From Antedon mediterranea (lineage: Eukaryota > Echinodermata > Crinoidea > Comatulida > Antedonidae), in assembly GCF_964355755.1 (NCBI RefSeq), contig NC_092679.1:2356001-2420000 (forward strand): a DNA stretch of 64,000 nucleotides, given 5' to 3'. Positions 44,046 to 58,500 of the stretch are shown piece by piece. The notes under the pieces were generated by a model, which did no database searches, was not told the DNA's origin, and worked only from the letters and a program-made list of their open reading frames with translations. Every line of letters starts with the position of its first letter. Within the stretch, counting starts at the first letter, position 1. The position numbers were made by a program, and so were the translations under genes.

Positions 44046-47000
44046 ATGCCGGCCGTCTGTCCCCATCATAAACTTTGGTTTTGTTACAATAAAGATATAT
44101 TGTCCCCCTAAAAATGTTTTTCTCTATTTTTTTTATTGAATATGCCATTTTAATGTCACGTAATATTTATTAACTTTGACCAAAAACTAGGTTTAAAAAA
44201 TGATTTAGGCCTACATAAAAAAAATGTAATTTAAAGCAAAAAATAATAAAATTTTCTGTCAGAAAATGATTTTTAAATTAACTGTTTCGTTTGTCTTTTT
44301 ATAAGGTAAATCATTATATATATTTTTTTACAGAAGTGAATAACTTTATTAAAACTGTAAAATGGCATATTTAAAGTCTGATGAACTATTGTTCATGTTT
44401 TTGAGGGACAATACATCTTTAATATAACATTGGACTCCATTCGTAACTTCAAAGATGTTTTGTTCCCCTGAAAAATAATTTTTTAATTTTTTGTTGTTGA
44501 ATATGCCATTTTATATAAATATTTATATTTATAACATATAGTTATTCACTTCGACCAAAAATTGGATGGGAAAAAAAAATTTATTTACCTGAAACAAAAA
44601 ATTATTTACCGGAAAAAACTGGAATTGAAAGCAAAAAAATGGTCAAATTTATAATTGAAAATATTATTTTTTCTGGGTTTTTTTTCTTCGGCAGTGATTA
44701 ACTTTATTAAAACTACAAAATAACCTACTCAAAGTCTGATTTAATTAATCTTAATTTTTCATGTTTCATCTTTAATCACTTTCACCGTAACATTTAGAAG
44801 ACAATTTAAAATAACATTGTACCACCAATGTTTTTAAAGAGGGATTATTAATTTATTGCTTTCTCGAACTTTTTTTTCTATCTTTAAAGATAATGAATGT
44901 TTCTCCTTGACTGTTATTATTTTAGCATTATTCAAACATTCTATGTCCAATCGTTGTTAACCGGCGTTGCTAGGACAACAAAATAATGTAAACATATTTA
45001 ACCAATGATAACGATTAGTTACGCGTTGGATTGTATTGATTAGTTCTTAGAATGACGTATGTAGTAGGAGAACATGTACAACATCACGATTCTATTGTTA
45101 CATCATAATGAAGCCAATATCGTGTTATTTTAATGTTATTTGATGCTCGTTCTGTACTTTTAGGGCGATTATGAAATTTATCAAAATGTTTTTAGAAACA
45201 TTAACGGTAGTAATTATTGTGTTTTCCTCATGTCTTTGTTTATTTTACCTGTTTAACTTACGAATTTGAAGGTAGTTCGTAACACTGTCGCGCAATCGTT
45301 TTGTGTTAGTCGGCGTTCCATATCTTTCTGACCCTAAGATTAATGGTTCTTAATTGAAAGCTGTCGCGCAATAGTTTTGCGTTAGTCGGCGTTCCATACC
45401 TTAATTGGAAAGAAATATTTAGTATTTAATTTAATAATTGATGGACTGTAATTAGATAATTTAGGGAAAAAAGATATGTTGTGGTAATCATACATATTCA
45501 TGCAAGATTTTTAAAAAATGAGCATGGGTTTTAAACAACAATAGCGGAAACAACAGAAGAAACACAATATATTAATGTACGCATGTTTGTTAACATTAGT
45601 AATGTTAGTTTGTATGTCAAATACCATACAGTGTCGAATAAGCGCATTAAAAAGGCCTATCCCGAGAACAAACATTAATTTGTACGCGCGCGTAATGTCA
45701 CAAGCTGATTTACAGTTCATCTTGATGGTGATAATTGAGCATAAGTACCAGATTTCAATATAGTATTTTGCACAATTTAAACACATTGTTAATAATAATT
45801 AATGATAAAATAAGTAATAATAATAAAACGATCATACATGCTACAAGACGGAAATTAGTATAAGTTTTCTTGTTTAATACGGTAATAAGAATAAGAATTA
45901 CAATTGCACAAGTTTGTGAACCAACGAACGGTTTTAAATAAACAGTATGCGTTGAATCACCTCAATATTTCCGCCGGCCGTGTTCGTTAAATCTTGTAGT
46001 ATGCCTTTAAGTGATGTTATATATCCACCACAACCCATTAATAGCAAATCGAACAAATCGTGTTTATACTCTACCCCAGATTCGTATATTCTTTTCCATC
46101 TACTATTGGCATTGTGTTTCGTTATAAGTGAACCAAATATTTGTTATTTTTTGCAATTTGTTTTAATTTGAAAAAAGCCCACAAACTGTTAAAACGAAAC
46201 ATTTAGAAGAAAGACAACCATGAAACATACCTTCTTTTTTTTAGAAAAAAAAAAGTTTTACAGACAATGATGGCGCATTTTAAAACTTTGATGAAGTATT
46301 GCGTAATATTTGGTCAAATTAATGAGTACTACAAATTAAAATTCTTGACTTTGTAGTTAACATTTAACATCTTTATCTTAGCATGTACGATTTGCAAACT
46401 TTTTAAAACAAAAAAATCAATATTTATTATTGTGCTACAAATGTTCTTGCTCAACCAATTAAACAAGAATCACGTGATATAAACCGATTGTAAATACAGA
46501 ATACACATTAGTTTAATTTGTATAATCACACATGTTTTCTTTCAACCTCTTTTTACACTGAAAAGTCAGGGGTCAAGTAACCATACCGAAATTTTAATAT
46601 ATAAAATAATTATCATTGCATGTGTTCCTGCATAGATAATGTACACATGTGAAAGAGTGTTAATTACAATGTTGAAGCTTGGTTCCCACTTAGACGCAAG
46701 TGATTTGACCAATCACAAGCGATGGATTATTCGAATTGGCGTTTGCCATTGGTCAACTTACTTGCTTTGCATCCTAGTGGGAACCAATCCATTGAACAGC
46801 CTCTCGATATAGTGTTGCGCAAATGTAGATATTTAAGTTTGTAACAAGAATAAGTGTAATAGGCTAGACCATGTTGTGAGTGCAAAGTTAAAAGGACGCA
46901 TTTTCGACAGTGACCAAGACACGGTTTTACGCGCGCGTTCGGATGATATGCGTACAAAAGGTATATTTTTGTAATCGTTTAAGTTTGCCGCGTGTAAAAC

Positions 47001-49554
47001 TTGCTATCTTTTCGTTTGTCACTGACGTCATGAAATTATAAAATTAAACCTTAATACTATTAAAATATGTGTGCAATCTCACAAAAATGATCTCAATTGT
47101 TATATAGTAGTTATCGATAATAATATCAATAAATATAATTATATTGATGGCTTATAATAAATTATTTACAAAGCAATTTGAATACCGAGAAATTCGGACA
47201 CATACCGTAACTTGCACAGTTTAGACATATCTTTGACCGTTGGAATGGTTATCATACAAAAATAATTTAAGATAAATAGATTAAAAATTGATAAATTATT
47301 AAATATTCTATAGTACAGTGGCGTATACGTAAATATGTACACACTATTTCGTATATTTATGCGCGTTTAAGAAATATTTACACGTGCCATTTACAATATC
47401 TTGGAACTGCCCATTTATATTTATATAATTTACACATTACATTACATCAGAATTTTGCTATTTTGATATAAACACAGCCATATAGATATATTTGTTAAAT
47501 TATATAAATTGCTAGATTATCGAACAAAGTAGCTTTGGATACAGAATTAGGTTTATTATGATAACTATCCTCTCCATTTTCCACCAAATATTACGAATTA
47601 TATTAATAATAGATATAACTAACCATTATAACATCGATGTGAAATATAGTAAGCTTAATATATTGTTTGATTAATAAAGAAATACCACCTGAGTAATTAT
47701 AACACTCCTCTTTGAATAATTAAAATCTTACGGATCGATAATTTTCCAAACTTTAATGTTTTAGCTTAATAATAAATAAATAATAGAGTCCAGCTCGTGA
47801 TCATTTCTTATTATGTTATCGAACCGTCTCCATGTTACGTCACAAGAGCGCGCATTCATCGCCAAGAAACGCGGAAATAACAAACACATTCTATTGTCAG
47901 TAGCATTTGTCTTTTCAGACGACAGCGGCCACTGGCTTATACGTACGGTGTGCTCAACTGAAATATGATATAGCTTTAATAGATGTCACTGACGTTGAGT
48001 TTGTTCGTACAGAAAGGAAACGAAGTGTCTGGCAATTAAAACAAGACTACATACGTAAATCTTAATATCCCTCTTTTGTTCCTATTCTGGTTATTATTTT
48101 GGTCGATTGTGATTAAAAGCGCCCATTATTTATCATTAAACGAAATAATAGCATGAGATATCCATCAAAGAAACTGTAACTGTAAGCACCGCGTACCGGT
48201 AAGCTTTATTAAAGCTTGGTTCCCACTAGAACGTAACGCAAGGACGTAAACGCAACGTAAGCGTGTTGACCAATGACAAGCAAAGTTATAGACAGTTAGC
48301 AATCACAAGCGAATAAGCCATCGCTTGTGATTGGTCAATTCACTTGCATTGCGTTACGTCCTTGCGTTGCGTCGCTAGTGGGAACCACGCTTAAGCTTGA
48401 TTCCCATTGGACGCAAGTGGGTACGGGCAACGCAAGTGAGTTAACCAATAACAAGCGACAGTTCGACCTATCGCGTCGTGATGGTCAAATTACTCGACTG
48501 AGAAACAAGTTTGTTTTCAATTGTTCTTACTGTGAAAGAAAGAAAAAAAGGTGTAAAAAAAAACAATTGAGTATGGCAACTCAACTTTACATGATTAGGC
48601 CTATAACATTCTCGTTTACGTAAAGTTTACGTGTTTAAATGTAAAATTATATGATATTAATCGAATATAATAAAGTGAGTAAAAACAGAATGGAAATAAA
48701 AATTAATATGAATTCAATAATTTGAATCGAATTTATAGATACTAATCGTGATGAAAAGAAAACAGAATTTTTTCAATATTGGCTGTTTTGGATATTATTA
48801 TTAATTTGATATCTTAATAACTATCTTATTACATTGTAAAGTTGCCTTAAGTGTTGTTTTGTAGTCTAATGGATCAATAGTGTATTATGAAATATGTAAT
48901 ATTAATTATGCTCCCCCAGTTTATTATAAGTAATTGACGAAATGCGTGTAAGCCAAGCCAGGATAATTTGTATTCTTGATAATTGTCTGTCTGGAACAAA
49001 ATACTATTATAAATTGATGGAGGATGATTTGTATGTTCCATCACACATGCTTCAAAACCATTGGTTTGAAGAAAATGCGTTCATACTTCACTGAAAACGT
49101 TTCCTGTTGACGCTTTCTTGAGACGTAACGCGTTTCTTATTGCTCAGGCATGCAAAGCATAGTGAGCCGACGCGTCGGCGCGCAGCAGTTCCAAAAAAGC
49201 AATAAGTTTTTTATAATTATAAGCCTTTAAATAAAAACATATTATAAGCAACTTGATTCTGCAGCTGTCACTAGATTGGTTCTAACTGAATATCGCAAGT
49301 CATCTAGATACGAGTCTAGCTGTATTAAAAAAATACCTACATTTGGCATGAAAATATCTGTCAGTTTTATATTTGCAGACTATGTATAACAACGTTTAGT
49401 GACAGCTGTCAAATCGGGTGTACAAGTTCAATTTTGGTGGCAAAATTAAGTTTATTAAGTCATTAAGTAACAACCTTTTACAATGTATTTTAAGTTTAAA
49501 CCAAATGAATACATTTTATATAAAAGATAGGCCTATATATTGGAAAATGTGTAT

Positions 49555-52500
49555 TTAAAATTGAGGCGTTTCGTCGGCGGTTGGTGGTGATTCAATATCA
49601 TCAAGATCAGCTGTGTCCTCTTCACCATACATACTGTTATTAAATGCAGGGCTTTCAACAGGTGTAGGTCCACCCGTTTGTACTGGTTTTGGCGATGAAC
49701 TCTTTGGCGCTTTTGGTTGTTTCTTTGCCATAGCTAACACTTTTGCGCTTCCTCCGCTTGGACTCCTGCCACCTTTGTACTTCACTTCGGCTTCCTTCTC
49801 ATTCGTGCATTTTGTAACAATATTATCGTGTTCATTACGTTTCTCTTGGACGTGAAGTAGAGTTGGTAATTTTGCAGTTACATAATCCTGTTCACACACT
49901 TCATTCAAAGAACCTACGCGAGAACTACTTGAGCTCGGCGAATTCGAATTATACGGTGAGCTATCAGGCGAAAAGTATCTAATGATGTCAGCAATTTGAT
50001 CATCCAAGCGTGACATCTTGACGCTTAAGGCTTCAATTTCTTCTTTCAGTTCAACTTTAATTTCTAATAAACTTGTAAGTACTTGGTGGTCAGTCGTTGA
50101 GGTGCTCAACGGACTGTCTTTACTTTCAGTTCTACCAATTTCATCTAATTTTTGTTCACTCCTTAATATTCCACTATCTCCGGATTCAGTCTTTCGTAAA
50201 TTTGATTTACGTGTAAATATACCTAGTTTAGCGGGATCGTCTGCCGAATCGTCCCGCCTAGGTTTCTTTGCGTCAGGCATGCGCACAAACTTAGTTTTCC
50301 CGTTCGCATCCACCCATTTTGACCCTTTTTGATAAAGCTTTCCAAGCATCTCTCCACCGGCACCGTCTGTTTTTGGTGTTGCTTCTCCCCTTTCTGCAGT
50401 GGACTGGTTTTGTGGTGGTACTACTGCTGCAGGCGGCGGTGGCGTTTCTGCTGGTTTTTCTGGTTTTCGAAATTTGGTAAAAGCTTTTCGTGCTAGAATT
50501 TTATCAATTGGTGGATCATTTTTCCTTTTTAGCGCTGATTCTTGTTCTGCTTTAACCTCCGCAATTCGTCTAAATATTCGCTGTAAAAAAAATAAATGTA
50601 TAGTACTTTTACAAAATAGTATTTGTTACTCATCATGTTTAGGCAAAATTAGTTTAGGTAGAGGTAGATAGTAGTGATAAATGCTATTTTATTTATGGTT
50701 ATTAATGTTCTGTATTTTAAGGAACATTTTTATTATGTATAGTTCACGTGGCAATCTTAAAAGGTTTCTTAGCATTCAGTTCAAATCACCAACATTTATC
50801 AAGGATTTCAATATTGATTTCCTCTGAATCAATTGCATTGAACATGAATAATGTTCTACATTAACACTTGCTAAAAATAAATTCACAAATCTGTAATTTA
50901 TAAGGATAAGACGATTTAACAGAATGAATGTATTGATATTTTATTGCCGTTTATATCACATTCAAGCAACATCGACGTCACAGACGCCACTAAAGCTCTG
51001 TCTACACTATCAAACTAGTTTGACCAAAAAAGTGTCATGTGCCCAAATATGCTAGTGATATGACGTCATCGTGTCCATATATAGGAACATCATATTTGTT
51101 TGCAACATAATGTTTGATAGTGTAGACAGAGCTTTAGAGATACACATTTAGCGTGCGCATGCGTTCCGAATGTGGGTTTCCTCTCACAAGAGAGCCTTGG
51201 ATTTGTGCAACGACCTATGTCTATGTCGCATATGGCTTTAAAAAAAAAACAAAAAACGCCAAAACGGTGTCGACGAATTTAGTGAGAAAGCACGTACGTC
51301 CCAATGCGCACAATTAAATGACGTAACTATTGCCTGTCTCCCAAATTGAAAGCTCCCCACTGACGATTACATGTTGAGCTTACCCTATTCCGTAGATTGT
51401 ATGTAAGAACCATATTTCTGTCGAATGTTTTTGCAAAGCCAGAGTAGAAGTCTAGAACGTCTAACAGATCTTCCCGCTTGATGCTATGAAGATTGCAGTA
51501 CGTCAGTGCTTTGACGTTGGCTGCCGATTGTCCTAACAGGTCTTCCCGCCAAAAGTAGTCACCAAAAACATCGCCGCTTGCTGTAATGATAAATAACTAT
51601 TATTCTAAATTCACATTTAAAATCATACCTTCAAAGTTGATAACACTAAACAAACAAAGGCTAGCTGAGTAAAACCAACTGAAAGAGCAATTTATATAGT
51701 TTGCAGACTATACCCGGTAACATTATTCCCGCCGTTTACTCACAGCAGTACACTGGCAACATTTAAATTAATTCTAATGCGTTTTTACATTACATTAAGG
51801 CTTAATTATTTTTGTTTTCAAGTACAGAATAGTAAACATCAATATAGGGCGGAAAACAACATTTGTTATTTGTTATTGTTTACTGGGAAACCAGTCTTTG
51901 ACTGAAGAGGTTACCCAGTGTAAAATAGATGACAAATAACATTTTAAACCGTACCGAGAAAATGATTCATTTAAATTCAATTCAATTCAAATAAACATTT
52001 ATTTCTTTCATTCATATTTGAGTAAAAAACATTTTTTTTAGAGATATAATACAGTAAATCATAATGTATAAAAAAAAAGATGATTCAGTTATATACAAAA
52101 TGAAAGAGGCAAAAAAACCCAAGAAAGTATCGATCAATTGGAAACAAAAATCCAATTGAAACTTGTATATTGGGAAGCCATGTAAGAAGATTATATACTT
52201 ATATATATAAATGTAAACATATAACTACACATACACACACAGATCAACAGACACACACACACAGATCAACAGACACACACACACACACACACACCAACCA
52301 ATAAATCATAATAGTATAAACATCATAATTAGCTTGGTTCCCATTTGGACATCATAACCCAATGACGTAAGCGCGCCGCAAGTAATTTGACCAATCGCGA
52401 CGTGGTGGACCATCTGAATTGTTGGTTGTGAATGTGATTGGCTTACCCAAGTGGGAACCAAGCTTAATACGAGACGTAACATTGACAACTTACCTAAAAT

Positions 52501-55500
52501 TGCAACAATATCTTCATCTTGGATAACTTCCAGCGTGCCAGAAACAACAAAGTACAATATATCAATACTTTCACCAGTGTGTATCAGCAGATCACCGGGG
52601 GCACTGTGGTTCATGGTAAAGTTGATGGCTAACGCGCGCAGACAACCTTCACTGGCCAATCGGAAGGCAGGATGGCCACTGAAAACTGTCCGATTCAAAT
52701 GCACGCATAGATCGGCTTTCATGTCTTTCGGGCAAAACTCGAGAATCTACGAAAACAATTATAGTAGAATTAAGGTGTTGATTGATTGATTGATTTATTT
52801 GTTTAACATATTTATACAAGATTACACAATTAGGTAAAAGAAAATCTGATTTGCATTGTGGTCCTGTCTTAAATATAAAAAATCAGGATTTTGTGAAATG
52901 ATATATTATTGTAATCAATTGTATTGAAAAGACTGGATCATTTTCTGGTCATTAATGTCATGATGACGAAGCCAACTTACCCTTTTCGAATCGGTTCCCT
53001 TCGTGATCGACCAAGTGGACACCGTATAGTCAATAACCCGCTCACTCAGAGCCTTGTCAACCTGATGTAATTTCATGAACTCTCGCACGTTTTTCAAATT
53101 CTCATGATACCGAACAGTTGCTGATGTAAATTGTTGAAAAATCGTGGTAACTGTTCCGAAGATAGTGGCATATAATAGCGCTAAAAAAACACAGAAATAT
53201 ATTTAACATTTTTATTTATTTATTTTTTTATTTCATCAAAACCAACAGCAACGAAAGTTGCCACTTAAAGGTATGAAACAGATACAATAAATACTCTATT
53301 TATAAAGTAAACTTAAATAAATATGTAAATATGTATGAGTTGGTATACTATATTACGTTTACTGTTAGACAGAATACTTTCTAGGAAAAAGTAATGTAGG
53401 CCTAATTAAGTAAATGTAGAACTGTATATTATGTAGCCTAGGTGGTTTTTTTTGTGTTTTTAGTCGCGTGGAAGCGACTCTATAGTTCACTATGTCGGTC
53501 GGTCGGTCTGTCTGTCTGTCTGTCTGTCGGTCTGTCTGTCTGTCTGTCGGTCCGGTATCACTATGCGTTTTATCGCTTTATGACCTTATCTTGATATCAG
53601 TTTAATCTAGCTAAGTCAATTTTTCAAAGAATATTTCTTATGGCCAGGAATCGATGTGGTTATGTTTTCACGGTGCGCAATAAAAAATTACGCGGTCTAC
53701 GCACGATTTAACGAAATCACGTTTGTAATCATATCTTAACAACCATGAATCACAATTAAATAAAATTTGGTACTCATAAATTTCAGGGCATAAATCATCA
53801 TATGGCAATACAATTACGTGCGTAGCGCATGTAACGCATGCGTACGCGCGCTTAAAATTTTCAAAATTTATTTGCGATGAAATAAGAGTACGTTTCAGGA
53901 AATTTTAAGCGTTTACAAAATTGCCATGAGTGCGCAGATTTTTGCGCGCGCACTGCGCGTTAAATGTTATTGCGCACTCTTTTTGCCCGATTTCTGTTTT
54001 CTTGACTTACTTTTCAACTCGAAATTACGTTATACGAGCACGTCAAAAGTGACAGGCTACGCACGTGTAAATTAAAAAAATATTGTTTTTAAACATTTCA
54101 ACATTTTTAAACATGTTCAGTAATTTCGGTCAGTATAGTTCACTATGTCGGTCGGTCCGTCTGTCTGTCGGTCTGTCTGTCTGTCTGTCGGTCTGTTTGT
54201 CTGTCGGTCCGGTATCACTATGCATTGTAGCACGCGACTTAATGGCTGTTGGCCTTGTTTTTTTGCAGTTCAGAATACTTGGGGGTATTTCGCGTCATAT
54301 CATTGAATATCTTAGTATTTTTACATAGTTGCAACGCAATGACGTAGGCGCGTAACGCAAGAGAGTTGACCAATCACAAGCGACAGTTCGGATGATTGGT
54401 CAAGTGGTGGAAAGCAAGCTTTTCTATGCGTCTGTAGTTTAGTTTATCTATGTCTCTTTACAGAAGAATAGCTAGTTTCAACGCAGATGTAAACGTAGGG
54501 AATTACATATGATGTTAAGCTATTCCAAAAACACAATAGAGAGAACAAAAAGCTCTCAGAATTTTAATTGGCATGTAAAAATGTGTTATAAGAAATTTAA
54601 CTAGAAAACGCATAAAAGAAAATGAGACATATATTGTCAGACGATGATGAGATATTAAAAAGGCAGTTGGTGTATTCAATAAGTCCAACAAATTAGACAC
54701 GAACGGCTACAGCTGCGCGTAGGCGTATATTGATTCACGAACAACACAATCCCACTAACTTTCTAACAAAAGCCCGTGAGAAAGATTTGCGAATTTGCGA
54801 GGTGTTTGTAGGTGCACTCCGTCTTAATATCGTTCTAATGGCCTCGAGAACTATACGCGGATAAAGGTTAGACTTTTATTTACCTTTCTTCCAACGGTCA
54901 CGTGACTATTGTTGCCACTCGTGCAATATTCTTTCTTTCCGGTGTGGCAAGCTTGTAAATTTGGGAAAAGATCTGATTAAAGCCCGCATGTGACTGTTGT
55001 TGGAAAGCGCGTGCAACAGTCAAGTTGTACCAAACTGTCTCGGTTATGTTCGGCTCGGTTTCGGCATGATAAGACGCAGTGCGTCCGAATTTCCTCATAT
55101 AGTTCGTTTGCCCAACGCGGTCGTACCGTCGTCATCTTTTTGTACAAATCTGCGTCGGTTGCTCTGAACGTAACGTACGGATCTACTTCGAAACAAAAGC
55201 TTCCGGCCAGTATTTGTGACAATTCAACAACTAATATATTGTTTAAAATATTACTATTTTTCATGTATACACAATTAGACGCCTCTCTTAAATTTAATTT
55301 TTTTCAAATTGTTTTGATTGGATTAATAATACTGTACTTCTCTTGAATTCATTGACTTATATTTCGTCTGTTTTTTACATAATGGTTTAGAATTTACAAA
55401 TTTGTAGTACTGTTAGACACTATAGGAGACACCTACACTATGGCCTATACCTATTCTTGGAACACTACGTTCGGTCCCGAAGGTGTTCTCTTAATATATG

Positions 55501-58500
55501 AATGCTACTGCATATGCCAGTATCTTTATCGATTGTTTAGCTTATTTCACAATTCATTGTTCAATTTGCAGGCTTCAGATGTAGGTCGGCCGAAATACAT
55601 AAATGCTCATTTTTAGAATGAAAACATCTTTTATTGGTCAGTTTCATAAGTAAATGGAAAATTCAATTTCCACTTGAAAGAACATCAGAAAATTGAAAAT
55701 GGTGTTTTTATAGCTGGTTGTAATATATCGAGTATGTAGGTGAAAACCTTAATTCTTTCTAGATTTATAAATACGAAGCTTTTAATAACACATGATAGAG
55801 TCACGTAAAGATAATTCCACAAGTTGGCTCAACAAAGCAGCTTTAAGTTCTCTGTGGTGTTAAGAATATTATTACGAGATTTGCTTTTAGACATTCTAAA
55901 TAGCATGCGTTTTCATTGTTGTCGAAATCATAATATATAATAACAATAATCATATGTATATAATAGCGATTTATATAGAAATGACATTAATAAACAAAGA
56001 AAGAAATATAAACATATATTTAAACAATACGGTAGATTTTCAACAACACGACATAGATACAATGGTTCCGCGTAACTTAGCTCACAGTGGATTGGCTCAC
56101 AGCGGATATATTCCCATAAATTAATCGTATGATAAAATTAAATGCCTTCTCCTAGATTCGGACCTGCGACCTCTCTCTGACAATATTAATAGTATCACTC
56201 GAAGGTTCAGTAATAGACTCTAAGTCTGATTACTATCCAATAATGTTTGATATTTTATTGATTTTACCATTTTCTATTTAAACAATCATAATATCCCGGA
56301 TTTAAATCGGTATCCCGGGTTACCAACGCAGAGAAGCGCGTGTACTTTCAAATTACTGAGATTAGTATGCATATTCAAGGTTTTGTATACTTTGAAATAT
56401 GTAAATTGATTGATGGAAATCGCGATTGAAGTCAATAGCAGCTTTTTAACGGATTGAAAGCAAATCTACTTCGTTACTGTGTTAATGCAGACTTTCAGTT
56501 CGTCTGGGTAAAATAAAAAAAAAACGCCTTTCACATGCGCAGTACAGATTTTTGTATTGTGTTTGTTATTTACAGTGAAACCCTATTCAATTCAATTCAA
56601 TTTATTCAGCAATATATATTAAGTGGGTAGTTTAAGAATCCTACACTAGAGCATTACATTAGAGGTAGCACGCGCCCTGAATACTATACGGATTGGCTCA
56701 ATTATAACTATTATTTCCCCTTCGTTCGTGTCACAGGAGATTGCCCCTTAATATCGGTGTCCCATTAATATTGGTGTCCCTTAATATCGGTGTCCCCTAA
56801 TATCGGTGTTCCCTTAATATCGGTGTCCCCTTAATATCGGTTTTCCCTTAATATCGGTGTCCCCTAAATATCGGTGTTCCCTTAATATCAGGGCCCCCTT
56901 TATATCGGTGTTCCCTTAATATCGATGTCCCCTTAATATCAATGTCCCCTTAATATCGGTGTCCATCGATGTTCCCTTAATATCGGTGTCCCCTGAATCG
57001 GGTGTCCCAGAAGAGAGGTTCTTTTTTATTCAATCTTTAACTGAAAGGAAAATTAATTAGCAGATAGTTTTGTAAAATGTTAGAAACAAATAAAAAAGGA
57101 AAACAAATCAGAGATGAAGAATATTGGTAATTTAATATTAGAAAGAAACAATACTTACATCCAACGATCATCATTATAATTGTAAATAATTTTTCCGCAG
57201 CAGTTGTAGCAAAAATATTTCCAAATCCTACCGAAGTGAGACTGCTAAGCGTATAATATAAAGATGAGACATAAGCCATCCCTATCGTAGGTGCTACTAG
57301 GTTCTGGTTCTGGTCTTCAGTCAGCTCAATGTTCAGGTCAGTCGTGAGCTTGTGAAGCCAGGCTGCGGTATTGTTCCTTTCTTTGAACCCGATGGTGAAC
57401 CAAAGGCAGGCAAACCAGTGCCCGATAAGTGTAAATGATAACATAAGGAGTATAAGTAAGGCTGTGCCGTATTCTATGTAGTGGTCCAGTTTGCGTATGA
57501 CTCGACCGAGTCTCAAAAGTCTCACCACTTTTAGGGCACTAAAAATGTTACTGATATTCTGAAAAAGAATAAAGATTGACGTTATTATGGCATGTAGTTT
57601 TTATACGCAGTTTTACGTTAATCATTTTCATTAATTCCTCGTATAAAATTCATTTATAATTTGTTAATAAAGTTGAAAGTGCTAATCTGGTAGCCGTGGG
57701 TCCGTGGAGGGCCTAATCTAATTTTCCTCAGCTTCCAGTTAAGCTTGAGGATCAAGAAAAATACATTTAACATTTTAACACAACTTCGACGCGCGCGATT
57801 GATTCCGTGTTACGCGCGAGTCTACTTTGTGATGCAACACCCAAAGAAGATTTTATTTTGCATAAATTGTAAACAAAAGCAAATTTATAATTGAATTAAT
57901 AAAAATCAATTTATAATTGAATTAATAAAAATCAATTTATAATTGTATTAATAAAATCAAATTTATAATTGAATTAATTATAGCATATGTATATTTTATT
58001 ATTTTGGATTAGAACAGCGCCATCAGCATTCGTAGTGCAGCCTGACGCGCCGCAGACAATATTCATTAAAACATCCGCGTGTTGATTAATTATCTATCAA
58101 TGAATAATTTATTTAATATGATGTATGAATAGTTACTTTAAGAATAATCGATGTTATTAATTTAAGACAAGTTGCTGTTGATATTTGATATTTAAACTTT
58201 GAAAAGAATGATTATCGTCGCCAAAAGCATTCAACTTTGACCTTTATGAAGTAAAGTGTTAGTGAATCTCAGCATCGACTGAAGACAATTTTTTAATTCA
58301 ATGCAGTATTCAATTATTTTGATCATCGTCATTATCCTTTCGTCATTGATATCATACCAATTACTATCGTCATGATTGGCGAAGTTTTGGTAAATTTAAC
58401 CTTTGACCTTATGTTAACCTCCTATAACCCTCGATTTTAATTGATATTAATTATCACCTAAATGCGTATTAGTAATATTGTCAACATTTTGTTAAATTTG

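Larger units (their letters stand above)
42011..49554. other. intergenic region between HHAT-B and KCNH, right part
   Basis: Dense with family 2 elements (42030-42642, 46675-46790, 48212-48490) and holds a 39-bp array, a three-copy 120-bp repeat at 43720-44045, two family 3 repeats at 44090-44760, and a 42-bp direct repeat (CTGTCGCGCAAT and GTTAGTCGGCGTTCCATA) at 45285-45326 and 45361-45402. Short inverted ends CAGCTGTCACTA/TAGTGACAGCTG lie at about 49261 and 49398. 43290-43470 resembles a pogo/Tigger-type transposon end (CAGTAAAACCCTTACGGG). Minus-strand AATAAA at 49451-49456 is a likely KCNH poly(A) signal. The stretch 46950-48200 shows nothing I can name. Confidence 0.5.
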
